Notes under the pieces: generated by a model
Database searches by the model: none
Told to the model about the DNA's origin: nothing
Seen by the model: only the letters and a program-made list of their open reading frames with translations
Shown: positions 17,694-25,632 of the stretch, piece by piece
Layout of the letters: each line of letters starts with the position of its first letter
Position numbering within the stretch: position 1 is the first letter of the stretch
Source of the DNA: Sinomonas mesophila
Lineage (GTDB): Bacteria > Actinomycetota > Actinomycetes > Actinomycetales > Micrococcaceae
Assembly: GCF_001999765.1 (NCBI RefSeq)
Contig: NZ_KV908326.1
Span: 122,239-186,238 of the forward strand
Direction of reading: 5' to 3'
DNA length: 64,000 nt
Made by a program: the position numbers and the translations under genes

Positions 17694-18583
17694 GCGCCCT
17701 CGCCTCGGCGGCCATCGTCGCGTCGGCCCTGTTCGGCGCCGCACTGCTCCTGCGCCCCGTCCGGCGGGGACCGGCCGCGGTGCCGGCGGCCGGCCGCCCC
17801 GGCGCTCTGCCGCCCGGACGGCTCGGTACAGGGCGGGGCCGCTCGGGCGTCCGGCGCCGGGGATCCTACGGGCTCGCGGAGGACCTCCAGCGGGCCTCGC
17901 TCCTCGTTGCCCAGATCGCGGCGCTCCTGAGGGCCGGACGTTCCCCCGCCCACCTGTGGGCCCAAGCCGCGGCCATCAGCGCCTCGGACGCCGGAGCGGG
18001 CCGCGGCGGCGGGGACCGTCGGGGCCGGGAGAGGATGCTCCGCGGCGCGGCGACTCCACCCCCAGGAGGGCGCCCCGGCCGCGTCGGCCGGACGGGTGCC
18101 ACGTGGGAGGAGACGAGTTCGAAGGTCCTTGCAGGCGCTGCCCGGGCGGCATCCCTCGGCCGCCCGGTGGGCGCAGCCATCCGGACTGCGGCCGGAGCCG
18201 CCCCCGGGGCGGTGCCTCTCGGCGGCGCGGGCGGGCGCCCTGCCGCAATCTGGGGCAACGTCGCGGCGTGCGTCGAGACAGCGGAGGCTTCAGGCTCGCC
18301 GCTGGCGGCAGTGCTCGACCGGCTCGCTGCCCACTTCGAGGCAGACGCCGACGCCGCCGCGGCCCGCGCCGTGGCGCTGGCCGGGCCGAAGGCGACGGCG
18401 AAGGTCCTGAGTGTGCTCCCGGTGGCTGGCCTCGGTCTTGGCATCCTCATGGGTGCAGACCCATTCGGGCTCCTGATCTCGACGCCCCTCGGGGCAGGCT
18501 GCCTCGGCCTCGGGGCCCTCCTCATGCTTGTGGGCCGATGGTGGTCCTCAAGGCTCGTGAATGCGGCATCGGAGGAGCGATGA
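17690..18583 (+). CDS. tadB: Tad inner-membrane protein TadB (T2SSF family)
   Basis: 297 residues. One N-terminal membrane helix (LASAAIVASALFGAALLL) is followed by a long variable Gly/Arg-rich cytoplasmic stretch, then the T2SSF core (NVAACVETAEASGSPLAAVL, FEADADAAAARAVAL). Two C-terminal membrane segments follow (VLSVLPVAGLGLGILMGADPF and GCLGLGALLMLVGRWW). It forms the membrane platform with TadC. Start and stop overlap both neighbours by 4 bases. Confidence 0.88.
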   Translation: MSALASAAIVASALFGAALLLRPVRRGPAAVPAAGRPGALPPGRLGTGRGRSGVRRRGSYGLAEDLQRASLLVAQIAALLRAGRSPAHLWAQAAAISASDAGAGRGGGDRRGRERMLRGAATPPPGGRPGRVGRTGATWEETSSKVLAGAARAASLGRPVGAAIRTAAGAAPGAVPLGGAGGRPAAIWGNVAACVETAEASGSPLAAVLDRLAAHFEADADAAAARAVALAGPKATAKVLSVLPVAGLGLGILMGADPFGLLISTPLGAGCLGLGALLMLVGRWWSSRLVNAASEER

Positions 18584-19212
18584 GCATCCTCCCCCTGTGC
18601 GTCGGGATCGCTGCAGCCATCGCGGCCGCAGCCCTGTGGCTAGCCGCTCCGTCGCGCGGGCTTCGCCGGGGGCTCGGCCTCGGGACCGGGACCCGTCGGG
18701 GGCTGGCCCGACGCCACTGCGAGGGCGCCTCGCCGGATCCGGTGCCACCGCGCCTTTCACGCCGTCTTCAGGCCAGCTGGCCCAGCGGCCACGAGGACGC
18801 CTCGCTCCTGCTCGAACTCATCGGTTCCATGCTCCAGGCAGGCCTGCCCGTTGCCCGCGCTCTCGAGGTCGTGGCTCCGGCGGCGGGTGCCTCAGCACGC
18901 CCCCTCGCACGCGTCGCGGCGGCACTCCGACTCGGCGTGGGCTGGGACAGCGCCTGGCCGCAAACCGAGCCCCGGACCGTCCTCGGCGAGCTCAAGGACG
19001 CCCTGCATTTCGCCGCAGGGACCGGGGCCCCTTCGGCTGAGCTCCTCTTCGCCCGTGCGAGGCAGCTCCGCCGGACCCGCCATCGGGAGCTCGAGCGGCG
19101 GGCGGCGGCCCTCGGAGTCAGGCTCGTCGTCCCGCTCGGCGTGTGCTCCCTCCCAGCCTTCCTGTGCCTCGGAGTCATCCCCGTGCTCCTCGCGATGCTT
19201 CCCGGCGGCTGA
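18580..19212 (+). CDS. tadC: Tad inner-membrane protein TadC (T2SSF family)
   Basis: 210 residues, the second platform subunit. The start is the ATG inside the tadB stop. There is one N-terminal helix (LCVGIAAAIAAAALWLA), then the T2SSF core with LLLELIGSMLQAGLPVARAL and LKDALHFAAGTGAPSAELL. The C-terminal membrane helices are LGVRLVVPLGVCSLPAFLCL and GVIPVLLAML. The longer reading frame upstream is antisense or out of phase with tadB and should be ignored. Confidence 0.86.
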   Translation: MSILPLCVGIAAAIAAAALWLAAPSRGLRRGLGLGTGTRRGLARRHCEGASPDPVPPRLSRRLQASWPSGHEDASLLLELIGSMLQAGLPVARALEVVAPAAGASARPLARVAAALRLGVGWDSAWPQTEPRTVLGELKDALHFAAGTGAPSAELLFARARQLRRTRHRELERRAAALGVRLVVPLGVCSLPAFLCLGVIPVLLAMLPGG

Positions 19213-19312
19213 CCGCCACACACACGTCCTGCCGCATCACGCGGCAGGAGGCGCCGCTGACCGCGGTGCGCCCGTCCCCGCCATCCGGCGGGGCTGCGAT
19301 GAAGGAGGAACC

Positions 19313-19753
19313 ATGTCCATGCCCACCACTTCCTGCGAGCCTCCCGCCTCACCCGAGGCCAGCCCCGTTCTCGAGCCCTCCCGGTCCGAGGGCCTCGCCC
19401 AGGTCATCGAGCTCTACCCCGGCTCCGGCGACGCTTGGCGGCCCGTGGCTGGTGCCGACTCCGCCCGACCCCACACCCCAACGCGCAGCCGTGCCACAGC
19501 CGCGCAGGGGGCCTCAGGGGCTGCATTCCGCGGCCTGCGCCGGGCCCGCCGCCGCTGGGCGGTGCGCGCGCAACTCCTCCGGCTGTGGCTCGGCACACGC
19601 GCGTCCGGCCAGCACGGCATGGCGACCGCGGAGTACGCCATCGCCACCCTCGGCGCCGTGGCCTTCGCCGGACTCCTCGTGGTCATCCTGCGCAGCGACG
19701 AGGTCCGGGGCTTCCTCCTGGGCATCATCCGCGCGGCGCTGGCAATGCCGTGA
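19313..19753 (+). CDS. Flp-pilin-like DUF4244 protein with long N-terminal extension
   Basis: 146 residues. The C-terminal 45 residues (GMATAEYAIATLGAVAFAGL then LVVILRSDEVRGFLLGIIR) match the DUF4244/Flp-pilin pattern: a short polar segment, a Glu at the processing region and one hydrophobic helix. The AAGGAGG-like ribosome site four bases before the ATG supports the long form, which adds about 95 hydrophilic residues not usual for this family. An internal start closer to the pilin part is possible but has no equally good site. It is the likely major pilin. The 100-base gap before it is the largest inside the operon and may allow separate translation. Confidence 0.85.
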   Translation: MSMPTTSCEPPASPEASPVLEPSRSEGLAQVIELYPGSGDAWRPVAGADSARPHTPTRSRATAAQGASGAAFRGLRRARRRWAVRAQLLRLWLGTRASGQHGMATAEYAIATLGAVAFAGLLVVILRSDEVRGFLLGIIRAALAMP

Positions 19754-20133
19754 GGCGCCTCCGTGGGGCCGCCGGGCCCGCCGGCGGTCCGTCAGCCTCG
19801 CGGGGCGCCGTCACGGCAGAGTTCGCGGTGGCCATCCCGGCCGTGATCGTCCTCCTCGGGGTGCTGCTGAGCGCCGCTGCCGCCGGTGTGTCCGCGGTGC
19901 GCGCCGAGGAGGCGGCTCGGGCCGGCGCACGCAGCGTGGCCAGAGGGGAGGGAACGGACGGGGCAGGCCGCGAGGTGGCCAGGGTGGCCGGGCCGGAGGC
20001 CACCCACACGGTCGAGGCGGCAGGCAGAATCGTCACCGTCCGGGTGACGCTTCCGGTGCCCGGTTCGGTCGCCGCCGCGGCGGGCCTCCGGGCCAGCGCG
20101 GCGGCGAGCCTGGCCGTCGAGGGAACGCCATGA
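19750..20133 (+). CDS. TadE-like pseudopilin
   Basis: 127 residues, starting at GTG 19750 which overlaps the pilin stop by 4 bases. It has the TadE pattern GAVTAEFAVAIPAVIVLLGV, with a Glu five residues into the hydrophobic helix as in processed pseudopilins, then a periplasmic/extracellular part of about 80 residues. It is a likely minor component of the Tad structure. Confidence 0.85.
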   Translation: MRRLRGAAGPAGGPSASRGAVTAEFAVAIPAVIVLLGVLLSAAAAGVSAVRAEEAARAGARSVARGEGTDGAGREVARVAGPEATHTVEAAGRIVTVRVTLPVPGSVAAAAGLRASAAASLAVEGTP

Positions 20134-20537
20134 GCCGCCATGATCTGCACGGGGACGGCGTAGCCCGGCCCCCGACGCCGGGCCGTCCGAGCCGCCTCGG
20201 CGAGCGGGGCGCAGGAACGATCCTGGCACTCGGCCTCGGCCTGCTGATCATCGCCGCGTGCGGGGCCGTCGGCCTTCTCGGGCAGGCGCTCGCAGTCTCG
20301 TCCCGGTCGGCCTCCGCGGCGGACCTCGCGGCCCTTGCGGCGGCCGACGCCGAGCGCGGCCTCAGGCCCGGCAGTGCGTGCGCCGTGGCGTCGGAGGCGG
20401 CCGGCCTGAACGCGGCGTCGGTGGTCTCGTGCGAGGTCGAGATTCCGGGCAGCACCGTCAGGGTCGTCGTGAATGTCGACGGCGGGCCGCTCTTGGGTCC
20501 CGTGCTTGGCCGAGCCCGGGCAGGGCCGCCGCCGTGA
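20130..20537 (+). CDS. TadE/TadG-like protein of the helicase/secretion neighbourhood
   Basis: 135 residues, starting at an ATG inside the previous stop. The hydrophobic N-terminal region ERGAGTILALGLGLLIIAAC and the following ALAVSSRSASAADLAALAAA match the actinobacterial family called helicase/secretion neighborhood TadE-like (Rv3654c type). The secreted part is short, with two cysteines (SACAV, VVSCEVE) that could form a disulfide. It is the last gene of the Tad operon and faces the helicase gene. Confidence 0.85.
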   Translation: MSRHDLHGDGVARPPTPGRPSRLGERGAGTILALGLGLLIIAACGAVGLLGQALAVSSRSASAADLAALAAADAERGLRPGSACAVASEAAGLNAASVVSCEVEIPGSTVRVVVNVDGGPLLGPVLGRARAGPPP

Positions 20538-20733
20538 GCGCCTCCGACCGGCGCCGGTTCGGATCGGTCGCGCGGCGGTCTCACCGTTCAAGAGGGAACG
20601 CCTTTGCTGCGGCCCTCGCGGGACGTGCGGTCAGGCTCACCGGCCGCGCCCGGCTTGCGGTCGGCCGCCGTCCGCGGGAGTTGGGGCCCTCGCGGGGCGC
20701 GGGGTCAACTCGCCGCCGATGGCCGGGGTGCGG

Positions 20734-23085
20734 TCAGCCCGCCGCCCGTGCTGGGGCGGACCCGGCGTGGCTCAGCACAGCGCCGAGGAGCGTCACGGCT
20801 CCGGACTTGTCCAGGGGGTTGTTCTTGTTCCCGCACTTGGGGCTCTGGACGCACGACGGGCAGCCCGACTCGCATTCGCAGCCCTCGATGGCCTGCTTGG
20901 TCGCGGTGAGCCATTCCCGGACCCTGTCGTAGCCGCGTTCGGCGAAGCCAGCCCCGCCCGGGTGTCCGTCGTACACGAAGATCGTGGGTTCCTCCGTGTC
21001 CGCGTGCAGCGCCGTGGAGACGCCGCCGACGTCCCAGCGGTCGCTCGAGGCGACGAGCGGGAGGAGGCCGATGGCGGCGTGCTCGGCCGCGTGCAGGGCG
21101 CCCGGGAACTGCGCCTCGATGAGCCCGGCGCTGGCAAGCGTACGGCCAGGCACGGTGATCCACACGGCCTTCGTGAAGAGGTCCCGTGCCCCCAGGTCGA
21201 GGGGCTCCTCGCCGAGGACCTCGTTGGAGATCAGCGCCTTGCGCTGGAAGGAGACAACTTGAGTGGTGACCTTGACCTCGCCGAAGTGGACGCCGACCGG
21301 GCCCCACTGCTCGGAGCGCAGTCCGCTCAGGACCTCAACGGTCGTGACATCCCGTGCCGTCGTGTAGTAGTCCGGGTTAACCCGCCGGACGACGACGCAG
21401 TGCTCGGCCTCGTTGAGCTCCTCGACGAGGTAGCTCGCACCCTGGTGCACGTAGATCGCGCCCTGATGGGCCTGGTAGTGCGTCTGGGGCGAGTCCATCG
21501 AGCCGAGGACCAGCCCGGTGTCGGCTTCGATGATGCTCACGGGCCCGCCGCCGCTGGCGCGCAGGTTCACCATGGCCGCGGCGCTCTCGGGGTGGGTCCA
21601 GAACCAGCCCGAGGGCCGCCTCCGCAGATAGCCCTGTGCCTCGAGCTGGCCGAGCAGGGACTCCGCGGTGGGCCCGAACAGGTCGAGATCCGCGGCCGCT
21701 ATGGGCTTCTCCGCGGCCGCCGCGCAGAGGTGCGGGCCGAGCACGTACGGGTTCGATGGGTCGAGGACCGTGGCCTCGACCGAGACGTCGAAGATGGCCT
21801 CGGGGTGGTTGACGAGGTACGTGTCGAGCGGGTCGTCGCTCGCCACGAAGGCGGCCAGCGCCTCCTGCCCGGTCCGCCCCGCGCGGCCGATCTGCTGGAA
21901 GAGCGACGCACGGGTCCCGGGCCAGCCGGCCACGAGGACGGCGTCGAGGCCGGCGATGTCGATCCCGAGCTCGAGGGCCGAGGTGCTCGCGACGCCCAGG
22001 AGCTCGCCCGAGCGCAGCCGCTGCTCGAGCTCGCGCCGCTCCTCGGGGAGGTATCCCGAGCGGTAGGCCGCGACTCGTCCCGGCAGGCTCGGGTCGACCT
22101 CGTCGAGGAGGCGCTGGGAGATCGATGCGATCGCCTCGGCACCGCGGCGCGACTTGATGAAGGCGATGGAGCGGACGCGCGAGGAGACGAGGTTCGTCAG
22201 CAGGTCCGCGGTCTCCGCGATCGCCGTGCGGCGCTGAGGGGCACCGTTCTCGCCCTTGGCCTCCGTGAGGCCGGGCTCCCAGAAGGCCACCTCGGTAGAC
22301 CCGTGCGGCGAGCCGTCCTCGGTGACCGCCGTGACGGGGGCGCCGATGAGCCGCGAGACAGAGGCTTCGGGATCCCCGGACGTGGCCGACGCGGCGACGA
22401 AGATCGGCTCCGAGCCGTAGTGGGCGCAGACCCGCCGCAGCCGGCGCAGGAGGTTCGCCACGTGGGAGCCGAACACTCCGCGGTACGAGTGGGCCTCGTC
22501 GATGACCACATAGCGCAGACGGCGGAAGAACCCGGCCCACCAGGCGTGGTTCGGCAGGATCCCGAAGTGGAGCATGTCGGGGTTGGCCAGGATGACGTTC
22601 GCGTGCTCGCGGATCCAGCGCCGCGCGGAGGGGTCGGTGTCGCCGTCGTAGGTCTCGGCGCGCACCGTCTGGAGCCGGAGGGCCCGGATGGCGGCGAGCT
22701 GGTCCGCGGCGAGCGCCTTGGTCGGCGAGAGGTACAGGACCACGGCCCCGTCCGCATGGAGGCGGCCCGGCTCGGCCGCGACCCGCAGCTCTGCCCGGTG
22801 CACGGCGTCCAGCGCGGGAAGCTGGTAGGCCAGGGACTTCCCGGAGGCAGTCCCCGTGGCCAGCACGACGTGCTCGCCCGCGTGGGCGCGGGCCGCCGCC
22901 TCGGCCTGATGCGTGTACGGCTCGTGGATGCCCAGCCGCGAATACGCCTCAATGAGGTCGGGGTGCGCCCACTCCGGCCACGGTGCATGCAGGGCCTCGC
23001 GGGCGGGGATGGTGTGGACGTGCCGCAGCTGCTCCGGGGCCGGGGAACGGCCCAGAAGGGGGATCAGCGAGTCGTGCGCGGCCAC
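20734..23085 (-). CDS. DEAH-box helicase of the helicase/secretion neighbourhood (DUF1998 type)
   Basis: 783 residues. Superfamily 2 helicase motifs are clear: Walker A ATGTASGKSLAYQLP, DEAH box YVVIDEAHSYRGVFG, motif III SATSGDPE, and motif VI QQIGRAGRTGQEALA. The C-terminal third is a DUF1998/MZB-like domain ending with a four-cysteine cluster C-X3-C-X2-C-X5-C (CESGCPSCVQSPKC), a probable zinc site. It resembles the YprA/MrfA group, linked in Bacillus to DNA repair. The gene lies convergent to the Tad operon, a linkage conserved in many actinobacteria. Whether it serves the pilus is unknown. Confidence 0.93.
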   Translation of the reverse strand: MAAHDSLIPLLGRSPAPEQLRHVHTIPAREALHAPWPEWAHPDLIEAYSRLGIHEPYTHQAEAAARAHAGEHVVLATGTASGKSLAYQLPALDAVHRAELRVAAEPGRLHADGAVVLYLSPTKALAADQLAAIRALRLQTVRAETYDGDTDPSARRWIREHANVILANPDMLHFGILPNHAWWAGFFRRLRYVVIDEAHSYRGVFGSHVANLLRRLRRVCAHYGSEPIFVAASATSGDPEASVSRLIGAPVTAVTEDGSPHGSTEVAFWEPGLTEAKGENGAPQRRTAIAETADLLTNLVSSRVRSIAFIKSRRGAEAIASISQRLLDEVDPSLPGRVAAYRSGYLPEERRELEQRLRSGELLGVASTSALELGIDIAGLDAVLVAGWPGTRASLFQQIGRAGRTGQEALAAFVASDDPLDTYLVNHPEAIFDVSVEATVLDPSNPYVLGPHLCAAAAEKPIAAADLDLFGPTAESLLGQLEAQGYLRRRPSGWFWTHPESAAAMVNLRASGGGPVSIIEADTGLVLGSMDSPQTHYQAHQGAIYVHQGASYLVEELNEAEHCVVVRRVNPDYYTTARDVTTVEVLSGLRSEQWGPVGVHFGEVKVTTQVVSFQRKALISNEVLGEEPLDLGARDLFTKAVWITVPGRTLASAGLIEAQFPGALHAAEHAAIGLLPLVASSDRWDVGGVSTALHADTEEPTIFVYDGHPGGAGFAERGYDRVREWLTATKQAIEGCECESGCPSCVQSPKCGNKNNPLDKSGAVTLLGAVLSHAGSAPARAAG

Positions 23086-23149
23086 GGAAGCATTCTGCCA
23101 GCAGGGGGAGGTCCCCGACTCGTGCGAGGGGATCGACCCTCGGACGGCG

Positions 23150-23200
23150 GGGGTCCAATCCCCGGGGACGGGACCCCAGGAATCAGTTCCCCGCGCGGGG
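23150..23200. terminator. GC-rich hairpins downstream of the acetyltransferase gene
   Basis: GGGGTCC (23150-23156) pairs with GGACCCC (23171-23177) around a CCCCGGGG loop, and CCCCGCGCGGGG (23189-23200) is a perfect 12-bp palindrome. Both lie just after the GNAT gene stop on the minus strand. GGAATCAGT also occurs twice (23179-23187 and 23213-23221). They probably act as a terminator. Confidence 0.45.
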
Positions 23201-23216
23201 GATAGGACGCCCGGAA

Positions 23217-23915
23217 TCAGTCGCTGAGCGACGCGCCCTCGGTCGTGCCGGGGTTGGTGAGCATCAGGACGCCGGAGACGTCGCTCCAGCCGAGGTGGTG
23301 GTACAGGTGCTGCCCGTCGGTCGAGGCGATGAGGAGGCCCTGCTCGAGGTCGTGCTCGCTCATCGCGGCCGTGAGGGCCCGCATGACGAAGCTGCCGAGG
23401 CCCCGACGCCGGAACGCGGGCTCGGTGACGATCCGGTCGAACACCGCATAGCCGTGGGCCACGGCCACGTGGCCGCGGGCGGCGAGCACGCCGGCGTCGG
23501 TCGTGACGGTCACGGTCGCGCTGTGGTCCTCGATGTCAGTCGTGAGCTTGAGATCGTCGTCGTTGAGCCATGGCTCTTCGACGTCCTTGCCCTCGAAGTC
23601 CATGACCATCAGCTCCTGGTCGGCGCCGAGGACGACGAGGCCGTGCTGCTCGGCGAGGGCCCGGTAGCGGACATGGTCCTCGGTGAGGACGGTGAGGATC
23701 CGCGGCGGGGCCTCCGCGACGAATGCCGCGAGGGTCGCAAACTCCTCGTCGCTGGGATCGGCCGCGAAGGCCTCCCAGTCCCCGGACTTGTCGGCGAGGT
23801 GGACGGCCCTGAAGGAGCCCACGCTGCGCACGTCGTAGCGGCGCGTGGAGGCCCACCCGTCGACCCAGATGTCCAGAAGTTCGCTCAGCGATGCCTCTCC
23901 CATAGCGATGACCAT
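23217..23915 (-). CDS. GNAT family N-acetyltransferase
   Basis: About 232 residues from ATG 23915; ATG 23903 and GTG 23960 are alternatives and none has a strong ribosome site. The C-terminal GNAT core shows the acetyl-CoA binding pattern EPAFRRRGLGSFVMRAL and a final IASTDGQHLYHHLGW segment typical of these enzymes. The N-terminal half (IWVDGWASTRRYDVRSVGSF) may be a second, degenerate GNAT fold. The substrate is unknown. It is transcribed away from trhO. Confidence 0.82.
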   Translation of the reverse strand: MVIAMGEASLSELLDIWVDGWASTRRYDVRSVGSFRAVHLADKSGDWEAFAADPSDEEFATLAAFVAEAPPRILTVLTEDHVRYRALAEQHGLVVLGADQELMVMDFEGKDVEEPWLNDDDLKLTTDIEDHSATVTVTTDAGVLAARGHVAVAHGYAVFDRIVTEPAFRRRGLGSFVMRALTAAMSEHDLEQGLLIASTDGQHLYHHLGWSDVSGVLMLTNPGTTEGASLSD

Positions 23916-23985
23916 ACCGGCCGGGATGGGGCCTGATAAGCCCCGTGACTCAACTGTCACCGGCGGTTCATGGCGCCCGCACGCG

Positions 23986-23991
23986 TACCCT
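23986..23991 (+). promoter_or_regulatory. -10 box of a leaderless trhO transcript
   Basis: TACCCT lies exactly 6 bases before the GTG start of trhO, with no ribosome site between. This is the TANNNT arrangement of actinobacterial leaderless promoters. Confidence 0.55.
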
Positions 23992-23997
23992 TGATGG

Positions 23998-24927
23998 GTG
24001 GCCCTGCACCGAATCGTCCTCTTCTACTGCTTCACTCCGCTCCCCGATCCGGAGGCCGTCCGGCTGTGGCAGCGCACCCTGTGCGAGGGCCTCGGGCTCA
24101 CGGGCCGCATCATCGTCTCCCCGGACGGCATCAACGCCACCGTGGGCGGGGAGCTCGGCGCCGTCAAGCGCTACGTGCGCACCACGAAGGAGTACCCCGG
24201 GTTCCGCGGCATCGACGTCAAATGGTCCGAGGGAGGGGCCGAGGACTTCCCCCGGCTGTCCGTCAAGGTCCGCCCCGAGCTCGTCACCTTCGGGGCTCCG
24301 GGGGAGCTCGTCGTGGACGAGGGCGGGGTCGTCGGTGGGGGAGAGCGGCTCACGCCGCGGCAGCTCCACGAGCTCGTCGACGAGGGCCGTGCTTCGGGCC
24401 GCGAGGTCGTCTTCTTCGACGGGCGCAACGCGTTCGAGGCACAGATCGGCCGGTTCAAGGGCGCCGTCGTCCCCGACACCTCCACGACGCACGACTTCCT
24501 GGCCGAGCTCGACTCGGGCAAGTACGACGCCCTCAAGGACCAGCCGGTGGTCACGTACTGCACGGGCGGGGTCCGCTGCGAGGTCCTCACGGCGCACATG
24601 CGCCGCCGCGGCTTCCGGGAGGTCTACCAGCTCGACGGCGGGATCGTCCGCTACGGCGAGCAGTTCGGGGACGCGGGGCTGTGGGAAGGGTCGCTGTACG
24701 TCTTCGACCGGCGCATGCGCCTCGAGTTCAGCCCGGAGGCGGCCACGATCGGCAGCTGCGCCCGGTGCGAGTCGCCCGCGAGCGACTTCCACAACTGCGC
24801 CAATCCGGCCTGCCGGGAGCTGACGCTCTACTGCGCAGGCTGCGCCGCCTCGCGCGAGCCGCTCGTGTGCCCGGGCGGCTGCACGGGCGCGGACGCGCCC
24901 GCGCCCGCCGCGCTCAGGGGCGAGTGA
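23998..24927 (+). CDS. trhO: tRNA uridine(34) hydroxylase, rhodanese family
   Basis: 309 residues. The characterised family makes 5-hydroxyuridine at tRNA position 34. N-terminal acylphosphatase-like domain: [26 protein letters not shown] and [14 protein letters not shown]. Then comes a rhodanese domain with [20 protein letters not shown] and the active-site loop [10 protein letters not shown]. The C-terminal tail has a cysteine cluster ([31 protein letters not shown]), possibly metal-binding, which is common in UPF0176 proteins. GTG start with no leader. It overlaps the convergent lipoprotein gene by 14 bases. Confidence 0.92.
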   Translation: MALHRIVLFYCFTPLPDPEAVRLWQRTLCEGLGLTGRIIVSPDGINATVGGELGAVKRYVRTTKEYPGFRGIDVKWSEGGAEDFPRLSVKVRPELVTFGAPGELVVDEGGVVGGGERLTPRQLHELVDEGRASGREVVFFDGRNAFEAQIGRFKGAVVPDTSTTHDFLAELDSGKYDALKDQPVVTYCTGGVRCEVLTAHMRRRGFREVYQLDGGIVRYGEQFGDAGLWEGSLYVFDRRMRLEFSPEAATIGSCARCESPASDFHNCANPACRELTLYCAGCAASREPLVCPGGCTGADAPAPAALRGE

Positions 24928-25543
24928 GCCGGAAGGCGACGTTCGACGGCGCATCCCCGACGGCGGCGAAGACGATCTCGACGGTGCCCGCCTCCGGCAC
25001 CGTGATGACGCGCGCGTGGGCACGGCCGCAGCCGAAGTCCAGCGCGAGCGGCACGGCGTCCCCGACGCGCACTGTCACGCTAGCGGCCCCGGGGCCCCGG
25101 CACACGAACCGCACGGTCGCCGTCCCCGCGGGGGCCGCGGCATGGAGGGTCTGGGGCGGGGTGCCCGGCCGCAGGGCGGCCGCGCCGAAGTCGAGCGACA
25201 GGCCGCTCTCGTCCGGGAGCATCGCCCGCGCCCACGATCGCAGGACGCGGCCCTCGAAGAGCTCGTCGAGCGGGGCGTTCTGCGGGTACCAGCCCCGGCC
25301 CCGGCCCTGCGCCGCCGCCGACGCCGCAGCTGCAGCCGCCGACGCGCTGGCCTCGGCCGCCGCGCTCGCGGACGCCTCGCGCTGCCCGAGGGGAGGGAGG
25401 CCGTCGTCGTACGTGTAGGCGCACCCGGTGAGCCAGGCAGCCGCGCAGGCCGAGAGCACCGCCATGGTCGCGGCTTCCGCCGCGGCGCGCGCACGACGGC
25501 GGGGACCGCTCCTGCGGAACCCGTGCTGGCTCTGACCGACCAC
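24914..25543 (-). CDS. Putative secreted lipoprotein of unknown function
   Basis: About 209 residues. A basic N-terminus ([12 protein letters not shown]) precedes a hydrophobic stretch ending in lipobox LTGC, giving a mature protein starting CAYTYDDG. An Ala/Ser repeat linker ([20 protein letters not shown]) follows, then a beta-rich domain of about 120 residues with [16 protein letters not shown] and [11 protein letters not shown]. Two cysteines could pair. The start is uncertain: GTG 25543 is a choice and upstream starts to 25579 exist. It overlaps trhO by 14 bases tail to tail. No family recognised. Confidence 0.65.
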   Translation of the reverse strand: MVGQSQHGFRRSGPRRRARAAAEAATMAVLSACAAAWLTGCAYTYDDGLPPLGQREASASAAAEASASAAAAAASAAAQGRGRGWYPQNAPLDELFEGRVLRSWARAMLPDESGLSLDFGAAALRPGTPPQTLHAAAPAGTATVRFVCRGPGAASVTVRVGDAVPLALDFGCGRAHARVITVPEAGTVEIVFAAVGDAPSNVAFRLTRP

Positions 25544-25619
25544 ACGTCCATTCTGCGCACGCAGCGCACCGCCACGCACGCGGCCACCACGTGCGGGCCG
25601 CCCCCGCCGGCGCGCCGCC

Positions 25620-25625
25620 TAGACT
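25620..25625 (+). promoter_or_regulatory. -10 box of a leaderless methyltransferase transcript
   Basis: TAGACT ends 7 bases before the GTG at 25633 and no ribosome site intervenes, so the transcript probably begins at or next to the start codon. Confidence 0.55.
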
Positions 25626-25632
25626 TTCCCGG

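Noticed and set aside
13569-17744. A very long minus-strand open frame of 1391 codons covering the polymerase gene and running across the Tad genes
   Set aside because: Only the part to about 15236 has polymerase motifs. The rest is antisense to ssd and tadA and reads as Arg/Ala/Ser/Pro low-complexity typical of high-GC shadow frames.
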